Notes under the pieces: generated by a model | Databases searched by the model: none | The model's input: only the letters and a program-made list of their open reading frames with translations | What the model was told of the DNA's origin: nothing | Part shown: one piece after another, positions 1 through 7,431 of the stretch | Position numbering within the stretch: position 1 is the stretch's first letter | Layout of the letters: each line of letters opens with the position of its first letter | Assembly (NCBI GenBank): GCA_023487645.1 | Contig: JAMDBX010000013.1 | Coordinates: 1 to 14,229, forward strand | Origin: Patescibacteria group bacterium | GTDB lineage: Bacteria; Patescibacteria; Microgenomatia; Daviesbacterales; UBA10151 | Reading direction: 5' to 3' | DNA length: 14,229 bases | Position numbers and translations under genes: made by a program

Positions 1-156
1 TACCAGAAACTCCAAAAACAATATTACTGGATAGCTAAAGATATCTGTGCTTTTCCACCCTTGCTACTGGATAATATTTCCACTACTATTGGTCCTTGGG
101 GTGGATACAATCACCTAGCTCATTACCTTAAATTTTACCAGCGCGTACTACCCTGA
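1..156 (+). CDS. C-terminal fragment of an unidentified protein, cut by the window edge
   Basis: Plus-strand frame 1 is open from the window edge through 51 codons to a TGA at 154-156. The visible peptide is rich in aromatic residues and glycine, with stretches such as IGPWGGYNHLAHYLKFYQ, and reads like a folded protein end rather than random translation. It converges on the minus-strand gene to its right and their 3' ends overlap by 22 bp (135-156). I do not recognise the family and the start lies outside the window. An open stretch of 51 codons could arise by chance a few percent of the time in such DNA, so this is a moderate call. It is the only candidate gene on the plus strand. Confidence 0.45.
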   Translation, partial: YQKLQKQYYWIAKDICAFPPLLLDNISTTIGPWGGYNHLAHYLKFYQRVLP

Positions 157-731
157 GCCGTATTATGGTTTCCCTCTTCAGGAAAAGAATAATACCGATC
201 GGCAACCTTTCCGCCAATCCATCTAATAACCCCCTGACCTATCGCCCGCCCCATAAATGCCACTGTGCTACTATCCGTCCAACTATTGGCTGTATTGATA
301 TTATCAAAAGCAAATCTTGCTTGACCAAGCTTTCCTTTTTTCACTGATTCCCAAAGGTAAGTTAAGGAAACCTCAGTTAAGTGGTCCCATTTCCCTATTA
401 CTAAATCCTGTTCGACTAAATTCATATAAGTCCTAGTCAGTTGGCCGTAACTAAACTTGGTAGAATCGAATTTTAAATAGGACAGCGCCCAGTTGAAATC
501 AGCTAAAATATTAGAATAAGTAAGTGGGAAAGTAAGATCTACTTGTCGGAGAAAGGCCTGTGCCGCTTTTTGCCAATCCTCCTTTTTATCTGAAATCTCA
601 GCCATTTGCTTCCAATAAGCTGCCTGCTTATAGGCTTGCTCTAAAGGATCAGACGAATCAACTATTAATTTATCTGCTGCTTTTTTAAGGCGTTCCATCC
701 TTCCCCGCCTGGACCATATTCTTTCTTCCAT
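135..731 (-). CDS. Unrecognised 198-residue helical protein downstream of ftsZ
   Basis: The product has no visible signal peptide or membrane segment. The first 25 residues are basic (RRGR near position 10). Residues 30-75 are amphipathic and rich in Ala, Gln and Lys (YKQAAYWKQMAEI, then WQKAAQAFLRQVD), resembling paired helices of the TPR type, but I cannot assign a repeat family. The C-terminal third has a Gly-rich patch (FMGRAIGQGVIRWIGGKVADRYY). The gene begins 60 bp after the ftsZ stop on the same strand. A TATAAT hexamer lies 8 nt before the ATG with no Shine-Dalgarno site, so it probably has its own promoter and a nearly leaderless mRNA. Function is unknown. Its position after ftsZ is suggestive of a division or envelope role but does not prove one. 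Confidence 0.75.
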   Translation of the reverse strand: MEERIWSRRGRMERLKKAADKLIVDSSDPLEQAYKQAAYWKQMAEISDKKEDWQKAAQAFLRQVDLTFPLTYSNILADFNWALSYLKFDSTKFSYGQLTRTYMNLVEQDLVIGKWDHLTEVSLTYLWESVKKGKLGQARFAFDNINTANSWTDSSTVAFMGRAIGQGVIRWIGGKVADRYYSFPEEGNHNTAQGSTRW

Positions 732-739
732 AACTGGAT

Positions 740-768
740 ATTATACTATAGGTTCCTAGAGAAAACAA
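740..768 (-). promoter_or_regulatory. Putative sigma70-type promoter of the gene downstream of ftsZ
   Basis: On the minus strand a TATAAT (740-745) is preceded by TTGTTT (763-768) with a 17-nt spacer. Only 8 nt separate the -10 from the ATG at 731, so the transcript would start about 1-2 nt before the start codon. A 7-nt direct repeat (ggttcct on the plus strand) at 751-757 and 775-781 lies in and beside the promoter. Its meaning is unknown. The -10 matches consensus fully and the -35 only in part. Confidence 0.45.
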
Positions 769-791
769 TAACAGGGTTCCTTGTTGGCAAT

Positions 792-1958
792 TTAGCGGTT
801 TGATCTTAGAAATGCGGGAATTTCCAAATCTTCATCATCATCTTCCGGCTTTTGCTCTTCTTCCTCTGCAACCGGTTCGGGTACTTGCTGAACCATTTGA
901 GAATTATTTACCGGAGGAGCTGTTGGCCTAACCCAAGCATTTGATTGATTTTGCAAAGAAGCAGAACCGATACCGGTTCCAATATACTCCCGCAAGCGCC
1001 TTCGGGTTTCATCAAAACCAGTAGCAATGACAGAAATCTTTACCTGGTCCAATTGATCTTCTTTTATGGTTGCACCAAAGATAATATTGGCATCTGGGTC
1101 TGCAGCTTGGGCAATAATTTGCGCCGCTTCATTCACCTCAGTCATAGAAAGATCAGCACCGCCCACAATGTTAAACAATACTCCTTTGGCACCCTCAATC
1201 GAAACCTCCAAAAGCGGGGAGGCTATGGCCATCCTGGCTGCTGCCGCGGCCCTATTCTCTCCACCAGCCACTCCAATTCCCATCAAAGCTGATCCGGCAT
1301 TAGACATAATGGTTTTTACATCGGCAAAATCAACATTAATAAGTCCCGGCATAGTGATAAGATCTGAAATCCCCTGGACGCCCTGACCCAAAACTGAATC
1401 TGCCAACTTAAATGCCTCCTGCAAAGTCATATTTTTCTCAACTGTTTCTAAAAGCCGTTGATTGGGAATAATAATTAAAGCATCTACCTTATCTTTGAGT
1501 TTTTCTAAACCCTCTTCTGCCGCCACCATTCTTCTAGTACCCTCGAAAGCAAAAGGTTTAGTCACCACAGCCACTGTTAAAGCACCAAGAGTTTTGGCAA
1601 CTTGAGCTACCACAGGTATGGAACCTGTACCTGTTCCTCCACCCATTCCGGCTGTTAAAAACACCATATCCGCATCCTGTAAAACATCTTCTAACTTCTG
1701 TGCCGATTCTTCAGCTGCCTGCCGGCCTATTTCCGGATCTCCGCCGGAGCCTAAACCGCGGGTTAAATTCTCTCCAATTTGGACTTTAGTAGGAGATTGA
1801 TTACTAAGCAATGCTTGAGCGTCAGTATTAACTGCCACAAATTCCACGCCTTGAATTTGCTGAAGGGAAATCATGGAGTTTAAAGAATTGGAGCCACCTC
1901 CACCAAGACCCATCACTTTAATCTTGGCAAACCGCTGAACATCTGGTTTGATTAACAT
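792..1958 (-). CDS. ftsZ: Cell division protein FtsZ
   Basis: FtsZ is the tubulin-like GTPase that polymerises at midcell and recruits the divisome. In the 388-residue product the N-terminal nucleotide-binding loop reads GLGGGGSNSLN (residues 17-27), the tubulin signature GGGTGTG is at 106-112, and the T7-loop motif NVDFADV, which completes the GTPase site of the next subunit, is at 208-214. A variable linker rich in Glu and Asp (about 340-377) leads to the conserved C-terminal peptide (LEIPAFLRSNR, 378-388) that in other bacteria binds FtsA. Length and motifs are normal for the family. The gene follows ftsA after a 92-bp gap that holds a strong promoter, so it is probably transcribed both by read-through and on its own. 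No clear Shine-Dalgarno site precedes the ATG. Confidence 0.98.
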   Translation of the reverse strand: MLIKPDVQRFAKIKVMGLGGGGSNSLNSMISLQQIQGVEFVAVNTDAQALLSNQSPTKVQIGENLTRGLGSGGDPEIGRQAAEESAQKLEDVLQDADMVFLTAGMGGGTGTGSIPVVAQVAKTLGALTVAVVTKPFAFEGTRRMVAAEEGLEKLKDKVDALIIIPNQRLLETVEKNMTLQEAFKLADSVLGQGVQGISDLITMPGLINVDFADVKTIMSNAGSALMGIGVAGGENRAAAAARMAIASPLLEVSIEGAKGVLFNIVGGADLSMTEVNEAAQIIAQAADPDANIIFGATIKEDQLDQVKISVIATGFDETRRRLREYIGTGIGSASLQNQSNAWVRPTAPPVNNSQMVQQVPEPVAEEEEQKPEDDDEDLEIPAFLRSNR

Positions 1959-1974
1959 AGGTTACTTTGAGGGC

Positions 1975-2003
1975 ATTCTAACAAATGAATCTACCTTTAT
2001 CAA
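1975..2003 (-). promoter_or_regulatory. Putative strong promoter of ftsZ
   Basis: On the minus strand TTGATA (1998-2003), a 17-nt spacer and TAGAAT (1975-1980) each differ from the sigma70 consensus at one base. A TG one base before the -10 makes it an extended -10 element. The predicted start is near 1968, giving a leader of about 10 nt before the ftsZ ATG. It is the best promoter match in the window and fits the high cellular demand for FtsZ relative to the enzymes upstream. Confidence 0.7.
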
Positions 2004-2050
2004 TCCCCTTTCTAGGCAGATAAAAGATACGTGATAGACCGTTCAAAAAA

Positions 2051-3349
2051 TTAGGGCAGAAAGGATTTAACCAAATCAATTCCTTTTTGGATTACTCCCT
2101 TAATTGGCAGATTGCCCGAAAAAACAGGCATATGGGTCTGACTCTGACTACCCTGAGAGGCTCCATAAAGAATTAAACCGGCTGCGGTGGCAAAGGAAGG
2201 AGAATCTATCTCTTCTATCAATCCCGCCAAACCTTCAATCGAGCCAAGTCTCGCTGGGAATCCCAAAACATACTTAGCTTGTTCTAACACTCCAATCGTT
2301 TGGGCTCCTCCACCGCAAAGCACTAAACCTGCCGGCACTTGGGTACCAAAACCGCTTTTTTTGATTTCCTTACCAACAAATTTAAATATCTCCTGTAGCC
2401 TTGGTTTAATAATTCCGTCAACTACAGCTTTGCGGGAAATTTTTTGGATATCCTCCATAATTCCCAGCGATTTAATATCTATAGCCTCTTCTTCTTTTTT
2501 CTTATTCAAGGAGGCTTTACTAGCCTCTTCTGCTCTTTCTGATAATGCAGGTATCTTTGGCAGCTTACCCAACGCCAATTTGATTTTCTCTGCCGATTCC
2601 AGAGAAACCCTCAAACCCACTGCCATATCAGAGGTAATATGACGGGCACCAATCGGGACAACAGACGAATAAGCCACTGATCCGTCTATAAAAATCACCA
2701 CATCCGTAGTCTCTCCGCCGATATCTACCAGTACTACCCCTAATTCCTTTTCTGTATCTGAAAGCACCGCCAAAGCAGAAGCGATACCGGAAAAGACTAA
2801 TTCCGAAACATCTATGCCTACTTGTGAAACACATTTGACCAAATTTCTCATTGAAGTTGTAGCACCGGTAATAATGTGTGTTTCCGTTTCCAACCTCACA
2901 CCAGTCATTCCAATCGGGTCTTTAATCCCTTCTTGGCCATCGACAGTAAATGTGCGGGGAATCACATGAAGGATCTCTCTGGAAGAAGAAAGCGGAAGAG
3001 CCCGGGCAGCATCATTAACCCGCCGGATATCAGATTCTTTAATCTCGCCTTCCGGCTCTGAAACAGCCACTACTGCATGTTGATTAACGCTTTCTATTTG
3101 CGGACCGCCCAAAGAAACAAAGGATTGCGAAATAGAATATCCAGCCATCCGCTCGGCTGCCTCTACTGATTCGGTTATTGCCGAAACCGCTTCTTCAATA
3201 TCCACCACCTGGGTTTTTTTAACCCCCTTAGAAACAGTTGAAGAAACGCCGATTAAATTTATTTTTCCTGTTTCATCAACTGATGCAATCAGGGTGGCTA
3301 TTTTTGATGAGCCAACATCTATTCCGCAAATTATTCTGTCCTTAGCCAT
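2051..3349 (-). CDS. ftsA: Cell division protein FtsA
   Basis: FtsA is an actin-like ATPase that anchors FtsZ filaments to the membrane. The 432-residue product has the phosphate-1 motif GIDVGSSK (9-16), the SHS2-type 1C domain (roughly 80-165), the phosphate-2 motif DIGGETTD (209-216) and the adenosine motif LVLCGGGAQ (342-350). It ends in an amphipathic helix (KGVIQKGIDLVKSFLP) that matches the usual membrane-targeting tail. I chose the ATG at 3349. A TTG twelve codons upstream keeps the frame open but lies deep in ftsQ, and family members start with the sequence just before DVGSSK. The chosen start overlaps the ftsQ end by 8 bp, which suggests translational coupling. A Lys/Glu-rich insert near 275-292 is slightly longer than usual. 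Confidence 0.97.
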   Translation of the reverse strand: MAKDRIICGIDVGSSKIATLIASVDETGKINLIGVSSTVSKGVKKTQVVDIEEAVSAITESVEAAERMAGYSISQSFVSLGGPQIESVNQHAVVAVSEPEGEIKESDIRRVNDAARALPLSSSREILHVIPRTFTVDGQEGIKDPIGMTGVRLETETHIITGATTSMRNLVKCVSQVGIDVSELVFSGIASALAVLSDTEKELGVVLVDIGGETTDVVIFIDGSVAYSSVVPIGARHITSDMAVGLRVSLESAEKIKLALGKLPKIPALSERAEEASKASLNKKKEEEAIDIKSLGIMEDIQKISRKAVVDGIIKPRLQEIFKFVGKEIKKSGFGTQVPAGLVLCGGGAQTIGVLEQAKYVLGFPARLGSIEGLAGLIEEIDSPSFATAAGLILYGASQGSQSQTHMPVFSGNLPIKGVIQKGIDLVKSFLP

Positions 3350-4151
3350 TTTTCTTTGGGGTAAACTTAACAATGGGTTTATCAAATCTTAGATCGATAA
3401 ACTCCAAATCTCTTGAATTTATTTTAGCTTCTGCGAGGATCAGTTGTAAAGATGCAAGTTGGATATCAATCTTGTCATTTAAAGCAAAAATTATTTGAAG
3501 TTTTGAGTCACCTAAGACTTGCAAATAATCATCGTTTAGCCAGCTCTCCTGAATTTCAATTCCTAAAGATTTAACTTTTTCTAAAATTTTTAAAGGATTA
3601 ATATTCGGGTCATCGGTTAAACTTTTCCCCAAAGACATATTTGAATCATAAGTATAGATCTTGGGAATATTTAAATTATCCTTATCGTTGTCAAAAACCA
3701 CTCCCTCATTATCTACGATATAAGAATTATTTATTTGTCCGGCAGAAGGGGTGGCGATATTTTCCAGTAACGAGGAAGAAGAGGCCGGTTTGTCCTTTAA
3801 ATCAACCAATACTGCAAAAGGCTGTCGACCTAAAACCTGCATTTTTACTTTATTAGGGAATTGCTTAGAAAGCATAACTGATTTAATACAAAAGAATTTA
3901 TTTTTTAAGCTTACCTCTATTTTTGCAGAATCTAAAAGGAAAAAATTCTGATTTACAATTTTGGCAGAATTTTTCAGTTGGTTTGCATCTGCACATTCCA
4001 ACCCGTTTACATCTATATTAACTTGTTTTACAGAGAATAATCCCGACCGAATTAAAAAATATACTGAAACAATTACTAACAGAATTAAAATAATCGGTAA
4101 AATTTTTTTAAAAATACCGGAGGATTTTTTAATTCTTCTCCTTTTCCACAT
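3342..4151 (-). CDS. ftsQ: Cell division protein FtsQ/DivIB
   Basis: FtsQ is a bitopic protein that links the cytoplasmic ring to FtsL, FtsB and the septal synthase in the periplasmic space. The 269-residue product shows the expected layout: a short basic cytoplasmic tail (MWKRRRIKK), one transmembrane helix (about 17-35), then a POTRA domain starting near residue 38 (FSVKQVNIDVNGL) and a beta-rich C-terminal domain to the end. Sequence conservation is low, as usual for FtsQ, so the call rests on topology, the POTRA-like opening and its place between murG and ftsA. It starts 1 nt after the murG stop and overlaps ftsA by 8 bp. Confidence 0.9.
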   Translation of the reverse strand: MWKRRRIKKSSGIFKKILPIILILLVIVSVYFLIRSGLFSVKQVNIDVNGLECADANQLKNSAKIVNQNFFLLDSAKIEVSLKNKFFCIKSVMLSKQFPNKVKMQVLGRQPFAVLVDLKDKPASSSSLLENIATPSAGQINNSYIVDNEGVVFDNDKDNLNIPKIYTYDSNMSLGKSLTDDPNINPLKILEKVKSLGIEIQESWLNDDYLQVLGDSKLQIIFALNDKIDIQLASLQLILAEAKINSRDLEFIDLRFDKPIVKFTPKKNG

Positions 4152-4152
4152 A

Positions 4153-5232
4153 TCATTTTTCCGTCTTTTGACCTAAAAATATTGTTTCCAGTGCAAGCCT
4201 TTTAGCTGCATCCGGAATAACAATGCTTTTTGCTCCTTTAGCTTTTTCTTTTAAAGACTTTAAATCATTTAACATCAATTTAATCTCGCTTAAGAGCGTC
4301 TCCCCGGATAATTTAGCTTGAGGCAAAATATTTACCAGCCCAAGTTCTTCAAAAAATCTGGAGTTTTTATTTTGCTCTTTATTGGGAATCGGGATAAGAA
4401 GGGTTGGTTTGCCTAAAAAAGCCAGCTCTGATAAAGTATTAATACCTGCCCGGGAAATTACTAAATCACTTTTTGCTAAAACTTTAGTCCAATCTTTTGA
4501 AATAAATTTAAAGACTTTATACCTGTCATTTTCTTTTTTTTGCAGTCTTTCAAAGTCCCGAAACTTGGAATCGCCAGTTTGATGGTAAACAGCTGCCAGT
4601 TTTAACAGCTTATTCAAAACCTGCTCAACTACTACATTAATCACATGGGAACCTTGATTTCCTCCGGATACTAAAACAGTCGGTAACTCTGATTGCCTTC
4701 CGGATCCACTCTTAGAAACTTCAATAACCTCCTGTCTGATCGGGTTACCAGTTAAAATAACTTTTTCACCCTTAAACTCGCTCCTCTTGAAAGATACGGC
4801 AATTTTGTCAGCAAAGAGCGCACTTATTTTGTTAGCCAAACCGGAAACTAAAGTTTGCTCATGAATAATTATTGGAACGGAAAAAAGCCACCCTGCAAAA
4901 ACCGTCGGCACTGCCACATAACCGCCAAAAGATAAAATCACATCCGGTTTTTCAGATAAAATAATGTAAAAAGCCTGAAGCAATCCAATCGGAATTTTTA
5001 GAAGGGAGGGGATAGTGTAAATAGTAAAAGATCTTTGCAGTCTGCCGGTGATAATAGAGATAAACTTAACACCAAGTTCAGGTAAAACCTGTGACTCCAC
5101 TGACGGAGTTTTATCTCCTTCCAATGTAGTTTTCCTACCCACATAAACAATCTCTATCTTATCGATTTTTCTTAATTCTTCAATAACCGCAACAGCCGGG
5201 GTAAAATGCGCCCCACTAACTAATACCTTCAT
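4153..5232 (-). CDS. murG: MurG, lipid II-forming GlcNAc transferase
   Basis: MurG moves GlcNAc from UDP-GlcNAc to lipid I at the inner face of the membrane. The 359-residue GT-B fold protein keeps FGGYVAVP (102-109), HEQ (124-126), TGNPIR (161-166), the second glycine loop SGGNQGS (189-195), the HQTG motif (217-220) and the donor-site block SRAGINTLSEL (260-270) with the conserved Glu. The first loop, normally GGTGGHxxPA, is reduced to SGAHFTPA (6-13), so some of the glycines that touch the lipid diphosphate are missing while the His is retained. There is no Shine-Dalgarno site. A promoter-like sequence puts the likely transcript start at or next to the ATG. The murC gene that often follows is absent and ftsQ comes next. 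Confidence 0.95.
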   Translation of the reverse strand: MKVLVSGAHFTPAVAVIEELRKIDKIEIVYVGRKTTLEGDKTPSVESQVLPELGVKFISIITGRLQRSFTIYTIPSLLKIPIGLLQAFYIILSEKPDVILSFGGYVAVPTVFAGWLFSVPIIIHEQTLVSGLANKISALFADKIAVSFKRSEFKGEKVILTGNPIRQEVIEVSKSGSGRQSELPTVLVSGGNQGSHVINVVVEQVLNKLLKLAAVYHQTGDSKFRDFERLQKKENDRYKVFKFISKDWTKVLAKSDLVISRAGINTLSELAFLGKPTLLIPIPNKEQNKNSRFFEELGLVNILPQAKLSGETLLSEIKLMLNDLKSLKEKAKGAKSIVIPDAAKRLALETIFLGQKTEK

Positions 5233-5238
5233 GTAACA

Positions 5239-5267
5239 ATTCTACGTTATTGTGCCTGCTCATTCAA
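5239..5267 (-). promoter_or_regulatory. Putative promoter of murG predicting a leaderless mRNA
   Basis: On the minus strand TTGAAT (5262-5267), a 17-nt spacer and TAGAAT (5239-5244) lie in the 52-bp gap between ftsW and murG. The -10 ends 6 nt before the ATG, so a start 7 nt downstream of it falls on the A of the start codon (5232). No ribosome-binding site is present, which fits leaderless translation. Confidence 0.5.
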
Positions 5268-5284
5268 TGTCAGTTTAAAAAAAT

Positions 5285-6388
5285 TTAACTTGGGGTATTG
5301 TGTTTTGAAATATTGAGCAATATTCCAACCGCTGTTAGATTAGCGACTAAAGCCGAACCTCCATAAGAAATTAAAGGCAGCGGTACACCGGTAAGAGGCA
5401 AAAGGGAGGTCATTGATGAAAGATTGATAATAACCTGCGTTCCTAACCAGGAAGTTAACCCTAGAGCCAGAATCTTACCAAAATTATCGTGACAATTTTG
5501 GGCAATCTTAAATCCCCTGATTAACAAAAAAGCAAATAATGTTATTACTACGCACGCTCCAACAAATCCCAGCTCCTCCCCTACAATCGCAAAGATAGAA
5601 TCTGTAGTAACTTCCGGTATGTATTCAAATTTTTGCCGTGAGTGACCCAATCCTAAACCAAATAACCCTCCTGATCCTAATGCAATTAAAACTTGGGATA
5701 TATGATAAGTAAATCCTTGCGTATCAGAAAACGGATTTAAGAATGCCAGTACTCTTTTACTCCTGTAACTCGATGTTAATACTAAAAGCAATAAAGAAAG
5801 AATGCCTGCAGGGATAGCGATAATAAAATGCCAAATGGAACCGCCTGCTGTAAAATACAAAGTAATTATCGTAGCAGCAAAAACTATAGTTGATCCTAAA
5901 TCTTTTTGCAAAATGGCCGTCACCGCACTAACTCCTACTAAAAGAATTAAAAAAGGAGCTAATCTGACTTTTTTCTCAAATATCACGGCCAAATAAATAA
6001 CTCCTGTTAATTTAATTATTTCTGCCGGTTGAATTGTAGCTCCTCCTAATCTTAACCAACGATGTGCTCCGCCACCCGAAACACCCAGACCGGGAATAAA
6101 GACTGCCAGAAGAAGGAGCAGCGAAAACAAAAGCAACGGGACTGAGATAGGTTTAAACTTCCTGTAATCAAATTTGGCAAAAAAGGCCATTGATAATACC
6201 CCAACCCCTACCCATAGTAATTGTTGTCTAATATAGTAAAGACTATCTTTAAAATCTCTTAATGCTTGAATAGCTGAGGCGTCGTAAACCATTAGCAACC
6301 CAAAAATCACTAAAACTCCCGTGGTCAAAAAAAGCGCTAAATCTACTTGTTGCTTTTGTGATTGAAGATTAACTCTTTTAAAAGCCAT
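5285..6388 (-). CDS. ftsW: FtsW, septal peptidoglycan polymerase (SEDS family)
   Basis: FtsW polymerises lipid II into glycan strands at the septum together with FtsI. The 367-residue product is a polytopic membrane protein with about ten hydrophobic segments. The large extracellular loop holds PEVTTDSIFAIVGEELGF (259-275), in which Asp263 matches the catalytic Asp of SEDS enzymes (Asp297 of E. coli FtsW). Near the end the family signature SLLPLTGVPLPLISYGGSA (328-346) is intact. The position between mraY and murG identifies it as FtsW rather than RodA. The gene murD, which usually lies between mraY and ftsW, is absent. There is no good Shine-Dalgarno site and a hairpin lies just before the start. 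Confidence 0.95.
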   Translation of the reverse strand: MAFKRVNLQSQKQQVDLALFLTTGVLVIFGLLMVYDASAIQALRDFKDSLYYIRQQLLWVGVGVLSMAFFAKFDYRKFKPISVPLLLFSLLLLLAVFIPGLGVSGGGAHRWLRLGGATIQPAEIIKLTGVIYLAVIFEKKVRLAPFLILLVGVSAVTAILQKDLGSTIVFAATIITLYFTAGGSIWHFIIAIPAGILSLLLLVLTSSYRSKRVLAFLNPFSDTQGFTYHISQVLIALGSGGLFGLGLGHSRQKFEYIPEVTTDSIFAIVGEELGFVGACVVITLFAFLLIRGFKIAQNCHDNFGKILALGLTSWLGTQVIINLSSMTSLLPLTGVPLPLISYGGSALVANLTAVGILLNISKHNTPS

Positions 6389-6392
6389 ACTA

Positions 6393-6411
6393 TTGTTCCA
6401 TAACGAAACAA
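6393..6411 (-). promoter_or_regulatory. Small hairpin just upstream of ftsW
   Basis: On the minus strand TTGTTTC and GGAACAA pair over 7 bp (one G-U) around a 5-nt loop, in the 32-bp gap between mraY and ftsW and 4 nt before the ATG. It could mask or position the start site. There is no T-run after it, so it is not a terminator. The element is short and could be chance. Confidence 0.3.
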
Positions 6412-6420
6412 GAATTTAGT

Positions 6421-7431
6421 TCATTTAGAAAGCAAGGCTATCCATAAACCTAAAATTGCAAATGTTCCTCCGGCCAGCCAAAACCTGCTGACAATTTTGG
6501 GTTCTTCCCAACCAATATATTTAAAGTACATATGTAATGGCGCCACCGGCAAAACTTTTTTCTTCAGGATTTTTTTGGAAAGTATTTGGATTGCTGATGA
6601 AGCGGCAATTATTACAAACATTCCCCCGATTATAGCCACAGCCAAAATTTTGCCTGTCAAAAGACCGACTACTGCCAGAGTTGCCCCAAAAGCAAAGGCA
6701 CCCGCATCACCCAGAAAAATCCGGGCGGGCCAAACATTAAAGTAAAGAAAAGCAAAAAGCAGTCCGATCCAAATCCCGATAAATGAAGCCAGGGTTAAAT
6801 CCAAACCCTGGGAAGCAAGCGCTAAAAAGGCAAACAAACAAATCAGCAAAAGTCCGGCAGAAAGACCATCCAAACCATCTGAAATATTATAAGCATTTGC
6901 AAAAGCTACAATCACAAAAGCCGCCAGGGGTACAAACCAAATACCAATAACAAAATTGCCTAATCCCCAAATATAAAGATTATTTAACCCTTCCATAAAA
7001 TAAAGCATGGTGGAAATTAACAGAGCTAAACTAACCTGAATTACCAACATCTCTCTCCTACCCAATCCTAAAAACTTACCCTTCCTCCTGGTTAAAATCA
7101 TTTTAATATCATCATAAAGTCCTAAAGAGCCAAACGAGACTATGGTAAAAAGTAAAATCTTAAGACTGATCTTATCTGCTAAAGGGCTGAAAAAGCCCAA
7201 ACCTAGACTTAAAATTATCAGGATTAAAATCAACAATATTCCACCACCCGAAGGAGTACCCTCATCCGCCTTCATTAAGGCATCATGAATAGGCGTTTCA
7301 GATTTACCTTTCTTCTCTTGCTGACTTCTCTCGAATCTTCTTTTTAAAGAAAACAGCAGGTCAATAAACGGCACCATAAAAATTGAGGTTATTACAAATG
7401 ATAATAAAACTAATCCTAATAGCTGTGTCAT
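6421..7431 (-). CDS. mraY: MraY, phospho-MurNAc-pentapeptide transferase
   Basis: MraY transfers phospho-MurNAc-pentapeptide from UDP to undecaprenyl phosphate and makes lipid I in the membrane. The 336-residue product has about ten hydrophobic segments and the family motifs GTPSGGGI (58-65), the Mg-binding/catalytic pair in GLYDDIK (Asp107, Asp108), NISDGLDGL (182-190) and FLGDAG with Asp242. The last cytoplasmic loop normally reads APIHHHYE. Here it is APLHMYFK (297-304), so only the first His of the HHH motif is kept, while the following GWEEPKIVSRFW block matches MraY and not WecA. The start codon overlaps the murF stop as ATGA, so the two are probably translationally coupled. Confidence 0.94.
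   Translation of the reverse strand: MTQLLGLVLLSFVITSIFMVPFIDLLFSLKRRFERSQQEKKGKSETPIHDALMKADEGTPSGGGILLILILIILSLGLGFFSPLADKISLKILLFTIVSFGSLGLYDDIKMILTRRKGKFLGLGRREMLVIQVSLALLISTMLYFMEGLNNLYIWGLGNFVIGIWFVPLAAFVIVAFANAYNISDGLDGLSAGLLLICLFAFLALASQGLDLTLASFIGIWIGLLFAFLYFNVWPARIFLGDAGAFAFGATLAVVGLLTGKILAVAIIGGMFVIIAASSAIQILSKKILKKKVLPVAPLHMYFKYIGWEEPKIVSRFWLAGGTFAILGLWIALLSK

Noticed and set aside
945..1386. Two overlapping plus-strand reading frames of over 100 codons opposite ftsZ
   Set aside because: They lie fully inside ftsZ, whose motifs are unmistakable; their peptides show no family features and look like mirror translation of the conserved gene.
2040..2085. Possible terminator at the end of ftsA (stop codon followed by six T)
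   Set aside because: The only nearby stem is about 5 bp and lies 13 nt from the T-run; with a strong ftsZ promoter right after it the T-run is probably incidental.
2187..2642. A 151-codon plus-strand reading frame opposite ftsA
   Set aside because: It is antisense to conserved FtsA motifs, has biased composition and no homology that I recognise.
3350..3385. Twelve-codon N-terminal extension of FtsA from a TTG
   Set aside because: The ATG at 3349 fits the family N-terminus and gives a normal 8-bp overlap; the extension would be read inside ftsQ from a rare start.
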